Shown here piece after piece: positions 35,187-44,513 of a stretch of 64,000 nt of DNA. The position numbers were made by a program, and so were the translations under genes. Location: positions 124,001 to 188,000 of the forward strand of contig PGZO01000004.1 of NCBI GenBank assembly GCA_002841375.1, read 5' to 3'. The notes beneath the pieces were generated by a model. It did no database searches. It saw only the letters and a list, made by a program, of their open reading frames with translations, and was not told the origin of the DNA. The stretch is from Firmicutes bacterium HGW-Firmicutes-7. Its GTDB lineage: Bacteria > Bacillota > Clostridia > Lachnospirales > Vallitaleaceae. The stretch's first letter is position 1. Each line of letters begins with the position of its first letter.

Positions 35187-36068
35187 ATGGCAGATAAGGA
35201 TGGTTTTAAAGTTGCAAAGAATTATCATATTGATAAACCTTTTGCAAAACAAGGTGGTTTTTATGTAAAAGGAATGCAAGACGTTGACTGGGGTATGAAA
35301 ACGCGGTTATCTAGCATTTTCCAACCAGGTAGCGGACATACGGTTATGTTGGCATTTGACCATGGTTATTTTATGGGATCAACTTCCGGGTTAGAAAGAT
35401 TGGATGTAGTTATACCGCCAGTAATAGACTATATTGATGTATTAATGGCTACACGTGGCGGACTTCGCACCTGTATATCGCCTAGTTCGGGTAAAGCAGT
35501 TGCGTTACGAGTCAGTTGTGGATCATCTATGTTAGATGAAGACTTAAGTCATGAAGTTATTGGCGTGAGTATAGAAGATGCAGTGAGAATGAATGCTAGC
35601 TGTATGGCTGTTCAAACCTTTATAGGTGCGGATGGTGAGAAAGATAGTTTAGATAATTTATGTAAAACAGTAGACGCTGGTTTGAAATATGGTATTCCAA
35701 CGATGGGTGTTGTTGCAGTAGGAAAACAAATGGAACGGACAAGTCATTTCTTTAAGTTAGCAACACGTATTTTGCCAGAATTAGGTGCACATATTGTTAA
35801 GACCTATTATTGTGATAAATTTGAAGAAATTACTGCTGCGTGTCCAGTGCCTATCGTTGTTGCAGGAGGCAAGAAATTGCCAGAAGATGAAGCTTTAACC
35901 ATGTGTTATCGTGCAATGGCGGAAGGTGCAGCCGGTGTTGATATGGGCCGCAATATTTTCCAAAGTCTTGATCCTGTTGCTATGGTGCAAGCAGTTAATA
36001 TGATTGTCCATAAAAATGCAACGGATAAAGAAGCTTATGAATTTTTCTTACATTTGAAAAATAAATAA
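35187..36068 (+). CDS. lsrF: 3-hydroxy-5-phosphonooxypentane-2,4-dione thiolase
   Basis: LsrF cleaves the isomerised phospho-AI-2 with CoA to give DHAP and acetyl-CoA. The 293-residue class I aldolase-fold protein has DVDWGMKTRLSSIF, VMLAFDHGYFMGST, HIVKTYYCDKFEEI with the Schiff-base lysine, PIVVAGGKKLPEDEAL and GVDMGRNIFQS. These match remembered E. coli LsrF. Start is the ATG behind AAAAGGAGGATAATAAA. lsrG, which makes its substrate in enteric bacteria, is not next to it. Confidence 0.94.
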   Translation: MADKDGFKVAKNYHIDKPFAKQGGFYVKGMQDVDWGMKTRLSSIFQPGSGHTVMLAFDHGYFMGSTSGLERLDVVIPPVIDYIDVLMATRGGLRTCISPSSGKAVALRVSCGSSMLDEDLSHEVIGVSIEDAVRMNASCMAVQTFIGADGEKDSLDNLCKTVDAGLKYGIPTMGVVAVGKQMERTSHFFKLATRILPELGAHIVKTYYCDKFEEITAACPVPIVVAGGKKLPEDEALTMCYRAMAEGAAGVDMGRNIFQSLDPVAMVQAVNMIVHKNATDKEAYEFFLHLKNK

Positions 36069-36081
36069 TATCCCCCCTCCC

Positions 36082-36117
36082 AAAAGGCTAATTACATGAA
36101 AATGTGGTTAGCCTTTT
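36082..36117 (+). terminator. Terminator of the lsr operon
   Basis: AAAAGGCTAATTAC pairs with GTGGTTAGCCTTTT (one G-T mismatch) around an eight-base loop and ends in TTTT, 13 bases after lsrF. Confidence 0.85.
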
Positions 36118-36227
36118 GTAGTTAAGGACTTTTTGAGAAAAAATTCCTGGCCACTTGTATAATACTTGATAAATAAACCAAGAATAAAAATACTAAGGAT
36201 TAGATTGGTTTAAAAAGGAGAATTATT

Positions 36228-36827
36228 ATGGAAGAGGTTGTTTTAGAAGCAATAGATAGAGTTAAACAAACTGGAAAGTTCAGAGAAGTAGGTTTTGTAC
36301 CTGGTGTATTATATGGAGATATTGCCAATGCAACCTCTGTAAAATTTGACGCTTCAGCTATTAGAAAAGTCATTACCCACCATGGTTCTAATGCAAAAGT
36401 ATGGATTAAGTACAAGGATAGCAAAAAGTATGGATTTATTAAAGAAGTACAACTCAATCCGCTATCAAAAACTCTTACACATATAGATGTGCAGATCGTC
36501 TCAAAGGATCATGAGATAAAACTACAGATTCCTATTGTTTTTAATGGAGAGGACGAATTAAGACATAAAGAACTTCACCTACATGCTTATCGGTCAGATA
36601 TTACTGTAATTGGTAAGATGGCGATTATGCCTGATATAGTAACGGTAGATGTATCAGAAATGGCGTTAGGTGATACCATTACTTTTGAAATGTTTCATTT
36701 AGACGAGCACTTAAGTGTTGAAAAAGAGGATGAAATCTATGGCGCCATCGTACATTTGAAAAAACAAGTTGTAGATGAAGGTGATGAAACTGACACAGAA
36801 GTTGAAACTGAAAAGAGTAATGATTAA
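36228..36827 (+). CDS. ctc: Ribosomal protein bL25, CTC/TL5 type (general stress protein)
   Basis: The protein binds 5S rRNA in the large subunit. The 199 residues contain an N-terminal L25 beta-barrel (VPGVLYGDIANATSVKFD, IKEVQLNPLSKTLTHIDVQIV) and the C-terminal TL5 domain (IPIVFNGEDELRHKELHLHAY, ALGDTITFEMFHLDEHLSVE), then an acidic tail. It stands alone between terminators, not next to pth as is frequent. A TATAAT at 36159 with an upstream TTGAGA at an unusual 19-base spacing may be its promoter. RBS AAAAGGAGAATTATT. Confidence 0.88.
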   Translation: MEEVVLEAIDRVKQTGKFREVGFVPGVLYGDIANATSVKFDASAIRKVITHHGSNAKVWIKYKDSKKYGFIKEVQLNPLSKTLTHIDVQIVSKDHEIKLQIPIVFNGEDELRHKELHLHAYRSDITVIGKMAIMPDIVTVDVSEMALGDTITFEMFHLDEHLSVEKEDEIYGAIVHLKKQVVDEGDETDTEVETEKSND

Positions 36828-36895
36828 GGTGTAAGAAAGAATAACTATTGATAACTCGGATATTGTCAGAATGATCAATCAATGACGATAGTCAA

Positions 36896-36934
36896 AAAAG
36901 TGGCTTCATATTTTAAAATGCTGAAGCCACTTTT
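36896..36934. terminator. Bidirectional terminator between ctc and ltaA
   Basis: AAAAGTGGCTTCA and TGAAGCCACTTTT pair over 13 bases around a 13-base loop, with A and T tracts on both sides, so it can end both ctc and the convergent ltaA. Confidence 0.9.
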
Positions 36935-37021
36935 ATAATTGTATAGTTATGTATTACAGGTCGATCTTTTTTAGATCATGCATAGACTTTTATTCTGTGC
37001 ATTAGAGAAGCTATTTGATTT

Positions 37022-38041
37022 CTATAGAATAGCGTTTGTTAGTATATCAATGACACGTAAAATATCCTCTTCGTTGACATCATTATGGGTGACGAAGCGC
37101 CATATTCCATTTTCAGGACCATTGATTTTTATATGATTTTCAAGAAATAGTGCGACCAACTCATCAGGGTTGATATTTGTTGGAAGCTTGAAAAAGACCA
37201 TGTTGATATGTATATCTTCAAGAAATACTTCAATGCCTTTTATTTTATCCAATGCTTCGCCAAGCTTTAAGGCTAAAGCATGATCTTCGTATAGCCTAGG
37301 GATCATTCTGTCTAAAGCTACAATACCTGGTGCAGCCAGTACGCCTACTTGTCTTAAACCACCACCCATGATTTTTCTGTTTTTTCTTGCTCTTTCTATG
37401 AAAGTCTTCGTTCCAGCCAAAATTGAACCGACAGGCGCACATAGACCTTTTGAAAGACAAAACATAATAGAATCACAGAACTGGGTGATTTCTTTTGGTT
37501 CAACATCAAGAAAAGTAGCGGCATTGAATACTCGAGCGCCATCTAAATGTACATGTACAAGATGTTTTTCTGCCATTTCATAGATATCTTTCATATAGGA
37601 AAGGGGGAGGACTCTTCCACTGGAGTAAGCATTCTCTAAGCATATTAAAGCTGTTTTAGGAAAGTGAATATTTTCTTCCTTTCGAATTTTAGCATCTATT
37701 TCATTTAAAACCATATAGCCTTTTATTGTGTTGAGGGTTCTTAATTGAACGCCAGCAATAATTGCTGCTGCGCCAGTTTCATGGCATACGATATGGGAAT
37801 CGTCTCCGACAATCACCTCATCACCTCTATTACAATGGGTGAGGAGCGCAAGTTGGTTGCCAAAGGTACCACTAGGGACAAAGAGAGCGGCTTCTTTGCC
37901 AACGAGCTCAGCTGCTTTCCTTTCAAGTTCCTTAACGGTAGGATCGTCTTCGTAAATATCATCGCCTACTTCTGCTTCATACATGCTAACACGCATTTCC
38001 CAGGTAGGCTTTGTTACCGTATCACTTCTTAAATCTAGCAT
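37022..38041 (-). CDS. ltaA: L-threonine (allo-threonine) aldolase
   Basis: This fold-type I PLP enzyme cleaves threonine or allo-threonine to glycine and acetaldehyde. The 339-residue sequence opens LDLRSDTVTKPTWEMR and AEVGDDIYEDDPTVKELE, classic for the family, with VGDDSHIVCHETGAAA, VHLDGARVFNAATFL and IMFCLSKGLCAPVGSIL, in which the lysine binds PLP. MGGGLRQVGVLAAPG follows. It is a single-gene unit. RBS AAGGAGAATACTACTT on the minus strand. Confidence 0.92.
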   Translation of the reverse strand: MLDLRSDTVTKPTWEMRVSMYEAEVGDDIYEDDPTVKELERKAAELVGKEAALFVPSGTFGNQLALLTHCNRGDEVIVGDDSHIVCHETGAAAIIAGVQLRTLNTIKGYMVLNEIDAKIRKEENIHFPKTALICLENAYSSGRVLPLSYMKDIYEMAEKHLVHVHLDGARVFNAATFLDVEPKEITQFCDSIMFCLSKGLCAPVGSILAGTKTFIERARKNRKIMGGGLRQVGVLAAPGIVALDRMIPRLYEDHALALKLGEALDKIKGIEVFLEDIHINMVFFKLPTNINPDELVALFLENHIKINGPENGIWRFVTHNDVNEEDILRVIDILTNAIL

Positions 38042-38227
38042 AAGTAGTATTCTCCTTAATATTAATCTAAATTAAGTATACTTATCTAAGGGTGATTATA
38101 CAAGTGAAATTCTTGGTTTTTTTGAGGGAGTTTTATTTGTAAAAATCTAAGACATTCCTCTACCACAATACTATAATATATGGTAGGATTATATTATTAA
38201 ATATTTAGTAAGTAAGGAGAAAGAACA

Positions 38228-39415
38228 ATGAACTTAAATCCAACAAAACAAGAATTAGAAAATAGAATTTCGAAGCTTTTCAATACGCTAAGTAAATCAG
38301 AATATAATTTTGATACAGCAATCATTGTAAGTAAGGTAAACCAATATTACTTTACTGGCACGATGCAAGATGGCATTCTTATTATTAGAAGAGATGGAAA
38401 AGTTACCTATTTTGCAAGAAAAAGTTATGAGAGAGCAAAACTAGAATGTCCACTTGATATTATCTATAAAATGTCTACATATAAAGATATGTTAGAGGTC
38501 ATTCCCACATATTTAGGCAATACCTTTATCGAAACGGAAATCGTACCAATTTCAATGCTAGAAAGAATAAAAAAATATTTTAGCATGGAGAAAATAAACT
38601 CAATTGATAGAATCATATTAAGTCTTAGGGCTATAAAAAGTGAATATGAATTGGGTATTTTAACTGAATCTGGAAAGCAACATCAGTATTTACTAGAAAA
38701 TATTGTGCCAGGTATATTAAAAGAAGGGATGAGTGAGCCAGATTTTCTTACTGAACTATATAGTAGGATGGTCAAACTAGGGCATCATGGTGTTTCAAGG
38801 TTTTCGATGTTCCAAATTGAATTAATTGTCGGACAAGTAGGATTCGGTGAAAGCTCAATTTATCCTACAAATTTTGATGGCCCTGGAGGCATGCAAGGAA
38901 TGAGCCCTGCTGTACCGATTATTGGCAATCGAAAGCGGTATTTAAAAAAGGGTGATCTTGTTTTTGTTGATGTTGGATATGGTATTAGAGGATACCATAG
39001 TGATAAAACGCAAGTTTATTCTTATGGAACAAATCCAGATGAAGAAGTCGTAAAAGTTCATAAAGCTTGCATAGATGTGTTAACAGAGATTACAAGTTTA
39101 ATTAAGATTAATAAGATACCATCTGATATTTACAATAAAATTATGCGCGATCTTCCAGATCGCTTATCACAAAACTTTATGGGATATAGAGAGAGTGTTA
39201 AGTTTTTGGGGCATGGCGTAGGTCTTCATATTGATGAGATGCCAGTTATTGCAAATGGCTTTAAATTACCACTTGAAGAGAATATGGTCATTGCATTAGA
39301 GCCAAAGTGTGGTATGAAAGGTGTTGGAACGGTTGGTGTTGAGGAAACCTATGTCGTTAAAGCTGAGGGTGCTATTTGTTTGACTGGTGGGCCAAGGGAA
39401 ATAATCGTTGTATAG
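38228..39415 (+). CDS. M24-family metallopeptidase (Xaa-Pro aminopeptidase-like)
   Basis: The 395-residue protein has an N-terminal creatinase-like domain (about 1-150) and a C-terminal pita-bread M24 domain. Metal ligands are visible as the two Asp in DVGYGIRGYHSDKTQVY, the His in FLGHGVGLHIDEMP, and the Glu residues in VIALEPKCGM and VGVEETYVV. It may trim proline-containing peptides or act as a related C-N hydrolase. It has no signal peptide and stands alone, with a TATAAT-like box near 38171 and RBS AAGGAGAAAGAAC. Confidence 0.85.
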   Translation: MNLNPTKQELENRISKLFNTLSKSEYNFDTAIIVSKVNQYYFTGTMQDGILIIRRDGKVTYFARKSYERAKLECPLDIIYKMSTYKDMLEVIPTYLGNTFIETEIVPISMLERIKKYFSMEKINSIDRIILSLRAIKSEYELGILTESGKQHQYLLENIVPGILKEGMSEPDFLTELYSRMVKLGHHGVSRFSMFQIELIVGQVGFGESSIYPTNFDGPGGMQGMSPAVPIIGNRKRYLKKGDLVFVDVGYGIRGYHSDKTQVYSYGTNPDEEVVKVHKACIDVLTEITSLIKINKIPSDIYNKIMRDLPDRLSQNFMGYRESVKFLGHGVGLHIDEMPVIANGFKLPLEENMVIALEPKCGMKGVGTVGVEETYVVKAEGAICLTGGPREIIVV

Positions 39416-39489
39416 AGCAGAATATATGTAAAAAAGCATAGGTTCTATGTATAGATAGAGAATAAATCGATTAATAGGGAGGATAAAAC

Positions 39490-40443
39490 ATGTTTAACCA
39501 AGATAAACTAAGTGAATTAAATGAAGCGATTCAAGAAACCATTAACAATATACAAGAGGGTCAGATTTATAACAGTCAAATTAAAAGTTCAGAATTTTCC
39601 TTGTCTTCACTTCGTGCAAAACTTAAGAATCTGAAAGAGCAACTAAAAAAGGAAGAAAAGGATGTTGAAAAGCTTCAATCCATCTCCTTTGAAAATCTTT
39701 TTCATAGTTTAATGAATAACAAATCAGAGAAGCTAACGAAGGAAGAAGAAGAGGTCCTCGCTGTAAAAGCAGAAATTGATAGCCTACAATATGAGATTAC
39801 TGCTACGCAAGATCGTATTCAATCGCTTCAACAAAAAGTTGCAATCGTAACAGATGCAAAGAAAAGGTATGAAGAATTGTTTCAACAAAAGAAAGCCTAT
39901 ATTGAAGCTGAATTGCCGGATAAATGGAATCAAATTGAAGGCCTTACCCAGCAGACACAGGACCTGATGCTTAGCCAGAAGGAAATTAAGGAGGCGTTAA
40001 CTGCTGGAGATAAAGTCATACATTGTATTCATGGTATTCAAAAATCTTTAGATTCTGCAGCTGGTTGGGGAACTTATGATATAATAGGAGGCGGCATGAT
40101 CGCCACAATGATTAAAAGAGACCATATGAATCAAGCTCAAAATGAAATTCATGAACTTAAATTTAAACTTACAACATTTAACCAAGAACTTAAAGATGTT
40201 GGAGCATCTATTGATATTAATTTGGGTATCAATGATTTTCTAGGATTTGCAGATTGGTTCTTTGATGGATTCTTTGTTGATTTAGCTGTACAATCTAAGA
40301 TTAATCAAGCGAGAGAACAAATAATGAGTTTAGCAAATAAAGTTGAAAACATCATCGGAAGCATTAAAAATGAAGCTAGATTGGTGGAGACAAAAACTAC
40401 AACGATTCATAATGAAATAAATGAACTCATAAACGGAATTTAG
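39490..40443 (+). CDS. Coiled-coil protein of unknown function
   Basis: I do not recognise a characterised family. The 317 residues are largely alpha-helical: residues about 1-175 form long charged heptad stretches (SLSSLRAKLKNLKEQLKKEE and similar), then a glycine-rich segment with GWGTYDIIGGGMIATMIKRDHM (near 192-213) and an aromatic segment (FADWFFDGFFVDL) before a final helix. There is no signal peptide, so it is probably cytosolic, perhaps membrane-associated through the short hydrophobic part. RBS AGGGAGGATAAAAC. It is 30 bases upstream of the helicase gene and may be co-transcribed with it. Confidence 0.75.
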   Translation: MFNQDKLSELNEAIQETINNIQEGQIYNSQIKSSEFSLSSLRAKLKNLKEQLKKEEKDVEKLQSISFENLFHSLMNNKSEKLTKEEEEVLAVKAEIDSLQYEITATQDRIQSLQQKVAIVTDAKKRYEELFQQKKAYIEAELPDKWNQIEGLTQQTQDLMLSQKEIKEALTAGDKVIHCIHGIQKSLDSAAGWGTYDIIGGGMIATMIKRDHMNQAQNEIHELKFKLTTFNQELKDVGASIDINLGINDFLGFADWFFDGFFVDLAVQSKINQAREQIMSLANKVENIIGSIKNEARLVETKTTTIHNEINELINGI

Positions 40444-40473
40444 CAATCAACAGCCAGGAAGGTAAAGGATAAC

Positions 40474-41916
40474 ATGACAGACAAGATTGACAATGAATTT
40501 AGTAAAGCCTACGGTATAGGAGAAGATATTGGCAAGGCGCTAGTAGCCTTGGGCTATAACAACCCTATGCCCGTTCAAGATAGAGTTATTCGACACGTAT
40601 TAGAAGGGAGGGATTTGATTGTACAATCCCAGACAGGAAGCGGAAAAACAGCAGCCTTTGGGATTCCAATTGCAGAAAAGCTAGAGATCGACGAAAATCT
40701 ACCTCAGGTACTTGTTTTAACACCAACGAGGGAACTAGCTGTTCAGGTATGTGAAGAAATTGCTAGCATTGGAAAGTATAAGAAAATACGTTGTCTGCCC
40801 ATTTATGGGAAACAACCCATTCATATTCAACTGAGGCAACTCAAGCAGAGGATTCATGTGGCAGTGGGTACGCCAGGACGTGTTGGTGATTTAATAAAAA
40901 GAAAAAATCTTTTATTAGAACAAATTAAGTACTTGGTTATAGATGAGGCAGATGAACTGTTAAAAAGAGGGTTTTTAGAGGAAGTTGTAGGGATTATTCA
41001 GCGACTGCCAAAAGAGCGAACGACTCTTCTTTTTTCTGCTACAATGCCACCTCAAATTGAAGCAATTTGTTCAGCCTATATGATCAATCCTCTACGGGTA
41101 GAGGTGGAGTCGACACAAGCACCGATAGATCAAATCAAACAAATCTGGTATGAAGTTGCAGATGACTGGAAGTTCATGCTTTTAACGAAATTAATGGATG
41201 AATTGAAACCTAGAAGTTGTATGATTTTTTGCAATACACGAAATAAGGCTGACCAAGTGGTTCAAAAACTTATTATTGGAAAATATGATTGTATGGCGCT
41301 TCATGGCGGAATGGCACAAAAAGATCGGCTAAGAGCTATTTCAGCTTTTAAAAATGGTGAAGTAACCTATTTGGTTGCAACGGATTTGGCAGCGAGGGGC
41401 ATCCATGTGGATAGTCTTGACCTCGTGGTAAATTACAATATCCCTAACGATAATGAGAATTATGTTCATAGAATTGGTCGAACTGGACGAGTTGGTGAAG
41501 AGGGACGAGCAATTTCCTTTGTTTCTGTTCATGATCAAAATAAATGGCTCGAAGTGCAAGAATTCATTGGCTACCAAGTTCCAATGGGCGATTCAGCGAC
41601 ATTAAGTAAGCGAGAAGCTTCTACGCAAACTAGAACGAAGAGCAAGCCAAAACCAGTTCGAGAAAAGCAAGAGAAGCTTCATAAAGATATTACAAGGCTA
41701 CGTATTAATGCAGGGAAAAATAAAAAGATGCGTGCAGGGGATGTACTAGGTGCTATCAGTAATCTTCAAGGCATTGGATCAGAAGATATCGGAATAATTG
41801 ACATTCAAAATACTTGCACCTATGTAGAAATCTTTAATAAAAAGGGACCAATGGTATTAAATGGATTGGGTAAGGTGAAAGTGAAAGGTAAGGATGTAAC
41901 AATTAAGAAAGTGTAA
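40474..41916 (+). CDS. dbpA: DEAD-box ATP-dependent RNA helicase, DbpA/YxiN type
   Basis: The 480-residue enzyme has all core motifs: Q motif region, QSQTGSGKTAAFGIP (Walker A), LTPTRELAVQV, GTPGRVGDL, VIDEADELL, LLFSATMPP, ATDLAARGIHVD and YVHRIGRTGRVGEEG. After a basic linker (about 380-405), the last 70 residues (LRINAGKNKKMRAGDVLGAI to the end) form a DbpA-type RNA-binding domain, which in known members recognises hairpin 92 of 23S rRNA. It probably acts in large-subunit assembly. RBS GGAAGGTAAAGGATAAC. Confidence 0.92.
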   Translation: MTDKIDNEFSKAYGIGEDIGKALVALGYNNPMPVQDRVIRHVLEGRDLIVQSQTGSGKTAAFGIPIAEKLEIDENLPQVLVLTPTRELAVQVCEEIASIGKYKKIRCLPIYGKQPIHIQLRQLKQRIHVAVGTPGRVGDLIKRKNLLLEQIKYLVIDEADELLKRGFLEEVVGIIQRLPKERTTLLFSATMPPQIEAICSAYMINPLRVEVESTQAPIDQIKQIWYEVADDWKFMLLTKLMDELKPRSCMIFCNTRNKADQVVQKLIIGKYDCMALHGGMAQKDRLRAISAFKNGEVTYLVATDLAARGIHVDSLDLVVNYNIPNDNENYVHRIGRTGRVGEEGRAISFVSVHDQNKWLEVQEFIGYQVPMGDSATLSKREASTQTRTKSKPKPVREKQEKLHKDITRLRINAGKNKKMRAGDVLGAISNLQGIGSEDIGIIDIQNTCTYVEIFNKKGPMVLNGLGKVKVKGKDVTIKKV

Positions 41917-41940
41917 TTTCTATTATTACTTTAAATTTAA

Positions 41941-41990
41941 ATGTACCCTATAGAGTTGACATTATTTTCCATGCCATCCAAAGGGTACAT
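41941..41990. terminator. Possible terminator between dbpA and the convergent gene
   Basis: ATGTACCCT and AGGGTACAT pair perfectly over nine bases but with a 32-base loop and no T tract. It lies between convergent genes, which suggests a transcript end. Confidence 0.4.
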
Positions 41991-42008
41991 ATATATCAAC
42001 ATTGGTTT

Positions 42009-42488
42009 TTATAAAGTATTTAATAAGGTATCAAGGATCTGATTATATCGGGTGAGTTGATTAATACGGATGTTCTGGATCTTGATGATTTGCCTGTAAA
42101 GTATTAATAAAGTATCAAAATCTTTCGCTTGTCTAGCTGCCAATATATCATTATTATAGGCGTTTATTTGCCCCATGGTAGTTTTCATAGCTTCTTGAGT
42201 TTCTTTTATTAGAACTATAGAGTTCTTTAGAATCTTTAACTGTTCTGTAGATAGTTCGTCTTTACGTTCTAGTAGAACTTTAATTCTTTGCTTGGATAGG
42301 TTGGTCTTAACTCGAACTTCATCTGCTAACGTTTTAATAGTAGTTCTATTCTCTGTAACTATAGTTGCTGTTGAAAATGCAGCTGTTCTTTTTTGTCTTC
42401 CTTCTCTATCTGCTCTTTCTTGTGCATAGGAGGTAGAAGAGATGATCATAATAAACAGTAATAAAAATAGGATTAACTTTTTCATCAT
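42009..42488 (-). CDS. Small exported helical protein of unknown function
   Basis: I do not recognise a family. The 159 residues begin with a signal peptide (MMKKLILFLLLFIMIISSTS, then YAQ, a likely cleavage site), followed by a basic, helical mature part rich in Lys, Arg, Thr and Gln without cysteines. The start overlaps the stop of the upstream lipoprotein gene by four bases (ATGA), so the two are translated together, and both follow the histidine kinase gene. A helical extracytoplasmic stress-sensing or accessory protein is possible but not shown. Confidence 0.75.
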   Translation of the reverse strand: MMKKLILFLLLFIMIISSTSYAQERADREGRQKRTAAFSTATIVTENRTTIKTLADEVRVKTNLSKQRIKVLLERKDELSTEQLKILKNSIVLIKETQEAMKTTMGQINAYNNDILAARQAKDFDTLLILYRQIIKIQNIRINQLTRYNQILDTLLNTL

Positions 42489-42967
42489 TCTATGCCTCCT
42501 TCTTCGACGATGTTGTCGTCGGATAATGTATCTTCTTCTAATTTTTCAAGACTACTTAAGGTGGTATCTAATAGATCATCTATTTCATTAAGAATTAAAG
42601 TTCTTTCATTTATATCCTCTAAATCTTCTGATTTTGCTATGATAATAGGTTTTTGCAAGTTTGAACTATTGCTGTATTCTTCTTCATCAGGTTGCGGTTT
42701 TACATCATCAAATGAGGTATTAGGAGTGCCATTAGTAACTTCTGATGAAGCTTTAGCATTTTCACTAGAAGTTGTTCCATCAACATCGCGGCTTGACTCA
42801 TTTATATTTTGAGTCGTGTTTTCTAATATTGATTCACTGACATCGCTTTCTTGACTTTTATAATCAATTGAATTTTGATCAACCTCTACTAATTTTGTGA
42901 CCTTTCTGTCCTGGCATCCGGCAAGAAGTAATATAAAAAGTGCGCAAATGATAAGCCGTTTTTGCAT
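42485..42967 (-). CDS. Acidic lipoprotein of unknown function
   Basis: This is a 160-residue lipoprotein: MQKRLIICALFILLLAGCQD has a basic N-terminus, a hydrophobic core and a clear LLAGC lipobox with Cys18. The mature part is low in complexity, rich in Ser, Asn, Glu and Asp, and probably extended. It lies 12 bases downstream of the histidine kinase and overlaps the next gene, so the three form one leftward operon. RBS AAAGGAGGCAAAAT. No known domain is visible. Confidence 0.78.
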   Translation of the reverse strand: MQKRLIICALFILLLAGCQDRKVTKLVEVDQNSIDYKSQESDVSESILENTTQNINESSRDVDGTTSSENAKASSEVTNGTPNTSFDDVKPQPDEEEYSNSSNLQKPIIIAKSEDLEDINERTLILNEIDDLLDTTLSSLEKLEEDTLSDDNIVEEGGIE

Positions 42968-42979
42968 ATTTTGCCTCCT

Positions 42980-44386
42980 TTATAAGGGGAACCACATCGT
43001 TACTATCGTTCCTTTTTTAAACTCACTTGAGATTTGAATTGTTCCTTTATGTAGCTCGATTAGCTTCTTCACTATACTTAAACCGAGCCCACTACCTTCA
43101 CACGTATCAGAGATATTTTTGACTCTGTAATACTTTTTAAAAACTTTTTCAAGATCACCTTTCCTAATCCCAAATCCATTATCTTCAACTTGCAAACAGA
43201 GATAGTCATTTTTTACAAAACAAGAAATAGCAATGTTTACAGTGTGATTAGAATACTTAATGGAGTTACTGATCAAGTTAGAAAGCACTTGTCTAATTTT
43301 GTTTTCATCAGCATAAATGGTTATGTTTTCTCCACAACTAAGTGTAAATTGAATGTTTTTTTTGTTATTGACCTTTGATAGCTTTATAGTGTCTTCAAGT
43401 AAAGGTTTGATCTTGAAAATTGTGGGCTCAAGGTAGAACTCTAAATCTTGATTACTAGTCTTCGTCACGATTTCCTTTGTGAGCTTAGTAAGTCGATTTG
43501 TTTCTTTATAAATAATATCAAGGGACTCTTTGACCTCATTACCGTCTAAGACACCATCATGAATGGCTTCTAAATAGCCAGATATAACTGTCAGAGGTGT
43601 TTTTACCTCATGAGAGATCATACTTATGAAGGCTTTTTTTTCATCCTCAATACGGATAAGCTCAGATTTCATATAGTTAAAGGCATCGATGAGCTCGTTA
43701 AGTTCAGAGTAACTGAACTTATTAATATCTTCAATTGTATCACCATTAGCTATTTTTAGGGCAGAATCCCTAACTAATTTAATCGGTTTCGTGATTTTTT
43801 TAGCACTGACAAAAAGTATGATTCCAACGATGATTATAGAAAATAGGGAAATGCTTAATATAATGGTCACCATAACGCGTATGTTTTGGGTAACAGAACT
43901 AATGGGTGAAAAGATAATAATTGCCCCTTTTATTTGGTCGTCTTCTATAATAGGCCTACCATAAAAAATCATCCTCGTATCAAAGGTCTCAGTGTATTGG
44001 CTATTTCTAAATACTTCGTTTCCATTTAAAATATCCTTCAAGTCCTGATACAAATAATTATCAAGATCTTCATTTGCTAGGTCAAGATCCTTTAAGTTTT
44101 TTATATTGTTGTCGTTGATATTCAATATGTATAGCTTCGACTTAGATACATAAGCCATAGCATTCATATAATCTTGTAGCGTAGCTTTTTCAATCAGCCC
44201 TTTTTGTCTGTTAGAATAAAGGCTTTCAGTTTTCACAGCAATGCCTGCTAAGCGTTCTCTTTCTAACTGGTACATGCGGTTGGAATAAAAGAATGAAAGA
44301 GCAAGGGATAGCACTACAATTAAACCTAACAAGATGGATGAATTGGTTATGAGTAATCTGGAAAAAATGCTTTTATTCAATTGCAC
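42980..44386 (-). CDS. Membrane sensor histidine kinase
   Basis: The 468-residue kinase has TM1 near residues 10-30, an extracellular domain of about 135 residues, TM2 near 168-190, a HAMP linker, a HisKA domain with FISMISHEVKTPLTVISGY (phosphorylated His in SHEVKTP), and a HATPase domain with VLSNLISNSIKYSNH, VEDNGFGIRKGDLEKVF and GSGLGLSIVKKLIELHKG. The lack of an adjacent same-strand regulator gene is unusual. The OmpR-type regulator at 45541 is the likely partner, since both promoters carry the same spaced repeats. It heads an operon with two exported proteins of unknown function. Confidence 0.9.
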   Translation of the reverse strand: MQLNKSIFSRLLITNSSILLGLIVVLSLALSFFYSNRMYQLERERLAGIAVKTESLYSNRQKGLIEKATLQDYMNAMAYVSKSKLYILNINDNNIKNLKDLDLANEDLDNYLYQDLKDILNGNEVFRNSQYTETFDTRMIFYGRPIIEDDQIKGAIIIFSPISSVTQNIRVMVTIILSISLFSIIIVGIILFVSAKKITKPIKLVRDSALKIANGDTIEDINKFSYSELNELIDAFNYMKSELIRIEDEKKAFISMISHEVKTPLTVISGYLEAIHDGVLDGNEVKESLDIIYKETNRLTKLTKEIVTKTSNQDLEFYLEPTIFKIKPLLEDTIKLSKVNNKKNIQFTLSCGENITIYADENKIRQVLSNLISNSIKYSNHTVNIAISCFVKNDYLCLQVEDNGFGIRKGDLEKVFKKYYRVKNISDTCEGSGLGLSIVKKLIELHKGTIQISSEFKKGTIVTMWFPL

Positions 44387-44439
44387 GCCCCCTTATGCAT
44401 AAGGTCTGAATTTCATGCTTTCATTATACCAAATAAATG

Positions 44440-44457
44440 TAAGAAAAGTATGTGAAA
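44440..44457. promoter_or_regulatory. Direct-repeat regulator site upstream of the histidine kinase operon
   Basis: TAAGAAA (44440) and TGTGAAA (44451) are 11 bases apart, start to start. They lie at the -35 region of a minus-strand TATAAT (forward ATTATA at 44423-44428). OmpR-family regulators bind 11-bp-spaced direct repeats overlapping -35. A better copy is present at 45429-45446. Confidence 0.6.
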
Positions 44458-44513
44458 TTCAATATTTTTACCGACAAGCACTTTGATGAAGAACGTCCAA
44501 GAATTGGGCTAGT

